64,000 bases of DNA, taken from NCBI RefSeq assembly GCF_945859705.1, contig NC_079135.1, positions 78,934,253-78,998,252 on the forward strand, read 5' to 3'. Below, one piece after another: positions 56,137 to 64,000 of the stretch. The stretch's first letter is position 1. Each line of letters opens with the position of its first letter. Source of the stretch: Episyrphus balteatus (lineage: Eukaryota > Arthropoda > Insecta > Diptera > Syrphidae). The translations under genes and the position numbers were made by a program. Under the pieces are notes generated by a model that saw only the letters and a program-made list of their open reading frames with translations, did not search any database and was not told the DNA's origin.

Positions 56137-56800
56137 GACGCAAAGCCATATTTTCACTATTCGGTTTATTTGACAAAAGCTAAAAAAGCTGTTTTGTTGA
56201 AATAACTTGGAATATTTTGTATACCAAATTTAATCGACCCGGCCGTTTTTGAGAAAATCAAAAATAACAACTCGATAATTTTGAATGGGACATAGGTATG
56301 AGATTACAAAAAAAAAACATCTGTTCCCCAATAGACTATAGTTCGACTAACAGACGTAAACCACTTGTTTTTTACTAAAACCTTGATTTTTTTACGAAAC
56401 CAATACCAATTTAAAAAAATGCAGATTCGGTTGCACTAACTTGCTCCTTTTGTTCATAGAACCATTATTTAATATTTACCATTGGAAACTAAAGCTTTTG
56501 GTACATTTTTTAAAAAATAACTTAAAAACAAATTACTTTTTGTGCCCTACTTTTTTTTATAGTATAGGTAAAAAAAAATTAACCTAACAAATTTTTTGAA
56601 TTAAATTAGTTCTACCGCAAAGGATATGTATTAACTGTTTTTAAATATAAACACAATTTTCACAAAAAACGGCAGCGCCATATTTCCACTCCTGTTTTTT
56701 TTTTTTTTTTTGAGAAAAAGCAGTTTTGTTAAAGAAACCTACACCATTACCGAATTCAATTGAAATCCGTAGAGAAGTTTTCGAGAGAATTGAAATACCC
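56137..56800 (+). repeat. Diverged direct repeat pair in intron
   Basis: About 56137-56260 (GCAAAGCCATATTTTCAC, GTTTTGTTGAAATAACTTG, CCGTTTTTGAGAAAATC) and about 56668-56800 (GGCAGCGCCATATTTCCAC, GTTTTGTTAAAGAAACCT, GTTTTCGAGAGAATTG) follow the same order. Probably parts of a decayed element lying next to family-B copy 2. Confidence 0.45.
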
Positions 56801-56866
56801 AGAAATCACTTTGAAAAGAAAATTGAAAATTTACAAAAGTACAGTTCATCAAAAAATCTTCCATCG

Positions 56867-57520
56867 ATCGTTTAAATAATTGCAATTTTCTCACAAACTG
56901 ACTTCAAACACAAAAAAAAAATATTTTGAACACAACGGCAACACCTACAATATTTGAAATTACATTTTTAAACAGCCAGAAACTCATGCGTATCTCTAAA
57001 ATTTAAATCCAAAAAATGGTCCTCACAAACTAAGAATTTTGAAAAAAAATGGTATTAGAAAAATTAAAATGACTTTTTTTCAAACTTTTTCGTAATAAAA
57101 TATGAATTTATTTTTTAAAGATTTTTGGTCATAGTTAATATTAGTTAATTGATTTTCTATAAGACTTTGACAAATAAGACCTTCAAACTTGAATGAAGAA
57201 AAAATAACTTTATATTTACCTTAATGTTAAACACATATTAAAATTTCGTTTTATGAATTCAAATAAAAATTAATGTGGCCAAAAATGTTTAAAATAAAAA
57301 ATGTTTTAAAAACGACGTGTTAAAATTTTTTTCAATAAATTTGTTTTTTTTTTCCGAGTTTGAGGACCAGTTTTTTTTTAATTTTAATTTTAAAAATAAT
57401 TATAAGTTGCTAGCTTTTAAAAAATGTTTGTATGTATGTTTAAATATTGTAGGTGTTGCCCTTGTGTTCAAATTTTTTTTTTCGTGTTTGAAGTCAATTT
57501 GTGAGGAAATTGCATCTAAC
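56867..57520. repeat. Foldback-type repeat family B, copy 2
   Basis: The left end (ATCGTTTAA, TGCAATTTTCTCACA, TGACTTCAAACACAAAAA, ACAACGGCAACACCTACAAT) and reversed right end (AGGTGTTG, GTGTTTGAAGTCAATT, GAAATTGCATCTAACGC) match copy 1 at 20957-21834. The interior is shorter than in copy 1. Confidence 0.78.
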
Positions 57521-60500
57521 GCTTACTTAAATGAATGGGAGATTGTCCCTTAATTCCGCACATGTTTTTTTCTTTTAATTTCTTTGACAATCTTAATCTT
57601 TTGGCATTAATTAATTTATGAAATTTAAGCAAAATTCTTGAAAAATTTTCAAAAATATTCTCAAAAGTCTAGAAAAATTCAAGTAGGTACATTTTAAATA
57701 ATCCCAATATATCATTTTTTGATTTTATCAAATTAATTTCTATATGTATGAAATTGTATTCAAACATTTTCTAAAATCAGTTTAGATGTTAAAAGGAAAT
57801 TTATATTGACGAAAATGAGTCTTTTGAAATGACAAAGTTTTTCGACACAATAATAATTGCAATTCATGTGTCACTTGTATCAAAATGATGAATGTAAGAC
57901 ATTCCTTTAAAGTAGTATATTCATCAAATAATCCTACATTCTATATTCTACTTCATTTATCACCCTTATATTCGATTTCTGGAGCACTTTCAACATTTGC
58001 TCACTTTCGTCACAATGAACTTTCAAGGGTTACCCTTGTCAAATCAAGAGTATTTACAATAACATCCACTAAGATAACTCAACTAAACATGTGTTTATTC
58101 ACCTTAACAAGTGCGTCTTGCAAACATGTTCAAATTAATTAAACAAGTATTTCAAAGTGGCAGAAGATGACGACGCACCAAGATAAACAAATATAAGGAC
58201 CTTCTTCATCCCTTCCTATCCTGCCAATGCTATTTGCTATAGCCGATGAAAAAGTGTTGGAAATAATGAAAATAGTTTCTGACAAATATAACTCACCCTT
58301 CCTAAGCTAACTTTCTTGCTAACCCCCCCAACTAAAGAATGTTAAAAAAATATTCAATGAATGTTTGCTTTATGTTTCGATAAACACGGAAGAACAGAAA
58401 AACAGAGCCCACACCGCCAAAAAGGTCAGAAAAAAGTTATAGCTTTAATTGTAATGAAAAATTCCTTCGATAAATTATATTGTATACTCCTTGTGTATAG
58501 TTTGGCTTTTTCCATATTTCAGAATGAAAGGTAAATAAGGAAAATACCTAAACGAAGAGTGTATAGAGTCCTGAAGGTCTATGATATGCGCGAAATTGAG
58601 TTTAGGTTTGTTCTTCATTTTTCATTTTTTTTACTTTTCATTCTTACCCGCCTCGTGTCTCTGGAGGAGGGTTGGCAATCGCATTCAATTGCAAAGGGGG
58701 ATTAGCCCAGTGAAGCGGTAAAATGACGAAAATATTTATTTGCCATCCCTTCGCCGATGTGTTTGCTTTTTTAGTATCTGAATCTGGGGGATCAATTTCT
58801 ATTTATTTTTATTTTTTCATTTCCCTACAGTTTAGCATAGCATGTCGTCATCTTACAGTCGAAACCTCGTATATGATTTTCTTCGTTTTTTTTTACATAA
58901 CCTATTGCAACCTACCCTCAACCTATTGCAAGAACTTTATTGCAGCGTATGACGTGATAAGCGTAGCGCAGAAGATGGAAAGAATATAGTGATTTGGTTT
59001 TATATTATGGTTTTGCCAGAAACGCCCTCCTAATTTCCAATAAATCCATTTGGGGTAAAAAATATTAAAAAGCCTTCTTCATTCGCATTCTGGCTTCGAT
59101 CAAAATTCCGGAACTAAATTTAAAAATTTTACAAAATAACTGATTTTTTTTTTAAATATTGATATTTCCAAATACGAGGTTTTGACTGTTCGTTGACGAT
59201 ATTATAAAAGTTGATTTCTTCTTCTTTTTGTCTCAATTGAATGTTTGCGTTCAGATTTTCTAAACGCCAATGACGCAAAGGAAAAGGATAATAAAAATGA
59301 AGAACACAGAGGAAATGTATAGTTAGTGCTGATAGCTTGGAAAAAGGATTTAAATACATATACAGGAAAAGCCCAAAGTCCGATATGTACTTGCTTCGTT
59401 GAGTAAGTAATGAAAATAAAACAAAAACAAAAACCCTTTTCATAAATTTATTCAGGATTGAAAGGACAGTCTACCTATAATAATAATAATAATTGTGGAA
59501 GTTACCGAGTTCATAAACAAAACAAAAACAAGAAAATAAAACAAAAAAATCAAAACACAACAATCCCTTCTGAAAGCAAAAAAGAGAGGCGTTGCAAGGA
59601 GTCAGACTTCTTGTTTACAGATTTTGTATTCATTTGTTATAACTTCCGGGCACAATTGAAGTTTTATTAACGATTTTTTTTTTTCTATTTTTTTTTTTTG
59701 TCGAAAGTACCTACCTATCCTGTTCTTGACAGGACTTGTTTTCGTTTTTTTTTTTTTTTTTGTAAAAAGTTTTACCTGCCGTCAAATTAGCGCGGTGGCT
59801 GCATTTAATAAGTGTCCGAGAAATAGTTAAAAGGAACGGAAAGGACAAACTTAATGAAGGTTTCTTATCCTGAAGAGGTACTTAAGTGAAAAAGTGGACG
59901 ACTACGAAAAGTAAGTAAAACAAATTTAGGGCGGACAAAGGGTAATGTTTTCTTTCAATTTTTTTTTTTATATTTCATTTAGAAGTTAAAGTTTGACTGG
60001 ACGTATATAAGTTGTCGCAAAAGTTTTTTGAATGAGGTATTATGATCCAGAAGGATCAATGACTTGCAACAAGTGCAACATTAAGAAACAAATTTTGTAA
60101 AATGTTTTTGAAAAGTTTGATGTTAGTTTTTTTTCTTAGAAAGAAAGTATTTTATTGGAAAATGTGAAGAGAGACCCACTCTAAGTACAAAATTGATTCT
60201 TTAATGTTTATAGCTGGTGGGTGAAATATTAATTTTTGTTGAAATTTCTTGAATTGTTTAGTTCACTTTTAATTTTAATTTAAAAATATCGCATAACCTA
60301 TAGGCACTTTATTCTGTTGATTTGAGAGGTCTGTAAAGAAATAGACTCTAGTAGGTAATATTGATGTAATGAATGTGATAATTACATAAGTTAACCTTAT
60401 GAAACCCTCTAAATTTTTTGCGGATACATTTTTATCTCCCTTAACAAAAGTGTTACGAGGTCAAAAACTAGAAATTTTTAGGGCTAGTTTTTCAATCCTC

Positions 60501-60547
60501 GGTTTAATCAAAGTAAATTCGTGTGAATTTTGGTAATACAAAATAAA
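57521..60547 (+). other. Netrin intron, mixed composition
   Basis: AT-rich with less AT-rich patches at about 57850-58320 and 58560-58990. Open frames there (57885-58142, 58723-58989) show no domain. Long T runs occur at about 59670-59760. Confidence 0.45.
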
Positions 60548-60720
60548 ATGAAAATCTTGGTCGCACGTACTTGCTCTTACGGTATAATTTAGGATCAAAG
60601 TTATTTATTTTAGTCTAAATTTGTAAGAATTTTAACAAAATTTCAAAAATTATAAAAAAAAATGATTTTAAAATTACAGAAACATTTTTTTGAATGGGTT
60701 TGAAATGCATAAAAAAGATA
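60548..60720 (-). repeat. GTCT-element 3' tail fragment
   Basis: On minus, CCGTAAGAGCAAGTACGTGC followed by GACCAAG matches the conserved tail of copies C and D. The second half of the terminal hairpin is missing, and only a short A/T-rich stretch upstream is retained. Confidence 0.55.
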
Positions 60721-62800
60721 GTTAATAAAAAAAATGAAGATTAAAAGAACTCACCTGAACTCATTAGGTAGATCCTATTTATTTTTAAATAGTTTTTTTT
60801 TTATAAATAAATATTTTCAAATTTCTTTTAAAACAAAATTGGTCTGCATTTCCAAATTCTGCAAATCCATTATTCTGCTTTTCGAAATTCAAAATTTCTT
60901 CTTTAAAACTCACAGGTTTGAACAAAATTTTTAATTACTTGTTGAATAATCTCTATTCACTTTAGAAATTAAATAACACAGTACTTAAAAAAATGCTTCA
61001 ATAATAAAAATCAAAACAAAATAACACAAAAGCAAATAACAAAATTAATAACATAATTAAATATATATGACGATTTTTGTCAAACTTTCTTAAATATTCA
61101 AAGTAACTAAACAATCTTTGTTCTTGAACTTAACTTAAAGTTGAAAAGTTCTGAAAATGAAAATATCAAAAATCTGTACTAAAAATTTCGCGCACTCTTT
61201 TTCATTATCAAAACAATTTTTCTTTCAGAACTCTACAATAGAGAATTTTTAAATCCAAAATTTTGTATTAACAGAGTTAACATTTCTGTAACAAACATTT
61301 CTGTAACAAACCGAAAAAGGTCGCATAAAAGCTGTACAAACTATATTTTTTTTTTCTTTTGAAGCTTCTAACATAATCTTTAAGTATTATTTAAGTATCG
61401 AAATAGTACTTTAAATTTCTAATAAATAGCACCAATAGTTTTTAATTGGCAGTTAATGCTAAAACTTGGGCTCTTTTGAAAATAAGCAAATTTGTGTAAA
61501 ATCTACGAAATTCAGAAAAAATAGTTTTTATAAGTAAACCCACGGGGTTTTATTTTTGGATTTTAGGAAAGTGTCTAAAAATATATAATAGATAGTTCTT
61601 TGCTTGATATTTTGCATTTTTATATAAAAATATATTATTTAAACTTTTTTTTGCTCCCTGAATATCGAAATAAATATCGAAATAAATATGTAAATAATGA
61701 CTTAATTGAATTTTTTAAAAATACTTGTTTTATTATAGGTAAAGGCCAATCGATTGACATTATTAATTTTAAAATGTACTATCTTGATTTACAAGGGGTT
61801 AAAGAATAGAGAATTTCGAATTTACAGAATTTTAACATGCATATTTTTTTAATATAGAATTTTGAATTACTAAGAAGCAAATTTTGCAATAATATGAATT
61901 TACAAAAATTTAAAACCATGATTTTGTAAAGCAAAATTTTGCAAAAAGAATTTTGTCCCCGGTAGAGTTTTGACCCCAACCCAAAATTTTGACTCCAACC
62001 TAAAGTATCACAAAGATTTATTGCTCCGTTTTAAAAAAATAGATTTTTGAAAAACAATTTTAATTTATTTTTTAGTTTTAATATTAAGCCCTGATTTTTC
62101 AAACTTCGCGTCAGTTAGACTATCAGAAGAATAACGTCAATACAAAAAATTGTTTATTCATAAGAATAAGCCTCTTTTGGCGTTTATCTGGCTAATGAAA
62201 AATTTTCTCTAAGACTACAAAAACATTTTTTACAAAATTTTTGAATCGGTTCCAAAAAAGTCAGAAGTAAAAGAAGGATTTCATGGCAGGTATCTTTTAT
62301 AGGGTATTACTTTATAATAGGACATTAGAATTAATTCCAGGGACCACTTTACACAAGGTATGAAAAAGAATTATTTTATTGCAGATGGGTTCAAAAAACT
62401 CACTTTCCGATATTTATTTTCCCATTGGCGAAGAAAAAAGTATTTGAATGAGTTCAGAAGACCATGGCATACGTTATTAGATGGACGCAGTGATTTGAAA
62501 GGAAAGTCCACTGTGGGTTTAACCCCAGAACTCTTTTCAATTCAACATATATGCGAATGAATAAATAACTTTAAAATACCTTTTACCCAGTCCCAGCAGT
62601 CTAACAATAGTTTACCTTCTACTTATACCTTCCATTACTTATGCCATTAGATTTTCCTATCTGCCTAACAAGTATTCCGATAAAAAAAAATAAGAAAAAA
62701 CATATTTATTTCTTTTACAAACTGTTTACCAAGCACGTGCCTTCCTTTTGTCAAATTCACCGAAGCAAAATGATTTTGATTTGAATTCTCTTCATTTTTA
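60721..62800 (+). other. Netrin intron, AT-rich stretch
   Basis: Low-complexity A/T DNA with no gene or recognised element. Short frames are attributable to composition. Confidence 0.5.
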
Positions 62801-64000
62801 TTATTTCTCTGTTTAATAAATTTTGAAAAGTTCCTCATGCGAAAACTGGCAACGGTCTTCTACCAGAGGGTCGAAAGAAATAATAATAATCAACATTTTA
62901 TTAATATAACGATAATGCAGTTCAACATCCCATCCTATTCCAATCCCATCCCCCATCCCACTCATAGCACATCCCATCCCCAAATCCAATTATATAGCTC
63001 ACCACCGCAAAAAAGGTGCACACTGATTGTTTCCCGGCTCGAAGCTCTTCGTCCCTTTTTCAGCTGAAATGACTGAACTGACTCAATCTCAGATGTTGGC
63101 TGCTGCTGCTATGCTATATACAATATTCCAGAAGAAGAGATGCTACGAGTTTAATGTACATATACAAGAGGGCGAAATGATGGCACAATAATAAGAATTT
63201 AATATTTCCATGGGACTTTCACGGCCAGCGCACTTCAGTACTTTACGCTTTGTTTGGCAAGAAACAGAAAGGTAAAGGTACACAATATTCTCCGCTTCCG
63301 CCCAACGCTCTTCGAGCCGCCACCACCACCAACTTCTACGTCGTCGTCGTCGGTCGGTTTGTCCGCTCTACTTTCCCTGTGTTCATTTGGAAAATATAAT
63401 TTCAAAAATTCTCTTTGTTTACGGAAAATATTTCACAGGTAGATTGGTACATTGATATCCGGCTGCGAAGTGAAAAGTATTTGCTGCCGACTTGACTACC
63501 TCTTCAAAGGATTTGCTTTTACTTGTTGTTGTTGTTTGTTTCGTAGTGTGCGGTGCTCAGACTATGATTATGATGATGGACGACAAAACGCGTTGTTAGA
63601 AAGTTAGGTTTGGAGCAAGAATTCCCTAGGTCGGTAGTTGGTACTGTTCGCGATGTTAAATGAAAATCTTTGTTTAATTTTGTTCTTCTTTTTTTTGGAA
63701 CAATGATGGTGGCCTTAATATAATTTTAATAACATACTTTGCCTAGAAGCTTATAATAATGAGCATTGATATTGTTTTAAGAAGTGTTTGTCTTCTTCAC
63801 GGCAACATGAACACAATTTTCCAGTGGTGGTCAGGTTCATCATAATAATCTTAGATTGGAGACACGGTGGTGACGACGACAAATTAATTTTAATTGCTGG
63901 AAATTTCGTTGATTTGATTTCGAAAAATAATCAAGTGCAAGAAATTGAAAGACATGAATCAAAAAAGAAGTAGATTTCGGTAGACTCAGCACAACAAGAA
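62801..64000 (+). other. Less AT-rich island at window end
   Basis: Unique-looking, with an ATCCCATCC-rich run (about 62927-62990), GCTGCTGCTGCT at about 63098, CCACCACCACC at about 63320 and GTCGTCGTCGTC at about 63340. Short frames (62837-63067, 63254-63442) carry no domain. Suggests regulatory or transcribed DNA, but no gene can be called. No netrin exon is visible before the window ends. Confidence 0.45.

Overview
The window looks like chromosomal DNA from a higher fly (Diptera). It is strongly AT-rich, packed with non-coding mobile DNA, and holds one clearly recognisable host gene segment, an insect netrin exon with a consensus splice donor. The paralog and the species cannot be fixed from the sequence alone.

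Layout. Positions 1-3060 are a 14-bp tandem satellite (core AAATGTGGATAGAT and variants) interrupted three times by a conserved block of about 442 bp, with an internal inversion and a diverged tail. Positions 3141-4469 are a 5'-truncated, frameshifted Jockey-type LINE on the minus strand, flanked by an imperfect 20-bp target duplication. Positions 4490-14327 are mostly anonymous AT-rich DNA with one inverted-repeat (foldback) unit at 10918-11482. A 223-bp MITE (14328-14550) lies 11 bp before the 4-bp target duplication of a full-length Ty3/gypsy LTR retrotransposon (14566-20799). That element has 548-bp LTRs differing at one base, a 4-bp target duplication, primer-binding site, polypurine tract and a single intact 1658-codon Gag-Pol frame, so it is very young. 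Positions 20800-35800 hold further foldback units, MITEs, two copies of a GTCT-microsatellite element and, on the minus strand at 30159-30424, a possible coding exon with a good start context and splice donor.

A putative Inr+DPE promoter near 35798 precedes the netrin exon (CDS from the ATG at 36468; donor after 37623). The exon encodes the signal peptide, the laminin-N-terminal domain (VI) and the first laminin-EGF module. No later netrin exon was found, so the intron appears to exceed 26 kb and run past the window edge. It is loaded with repeats: near-identical GTCT-microsatellite elements (40736 and 49844), a near-perfect 189-bp palindrome (43645), and two related 1.34-kb full-length palindromes (46937-48281 and 51552-52890). 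Each of these two has a perfect 8-bp target duplication and terminal sequence TAGNNTGGGYC.

The most interesting system is that last family: Foldback-like elements whose arms are built of about 171-bp tandem modules and whose 8-bp duplications suggest mobilisation by a hAT-type transposase encoded elsewhere. Less AT-rich islands at about 53.4-55.3 kb and 62.8-63.7 kb are candidate regulatory or exonic DNA. No tRNA, rRNA or CRISPR was seen.
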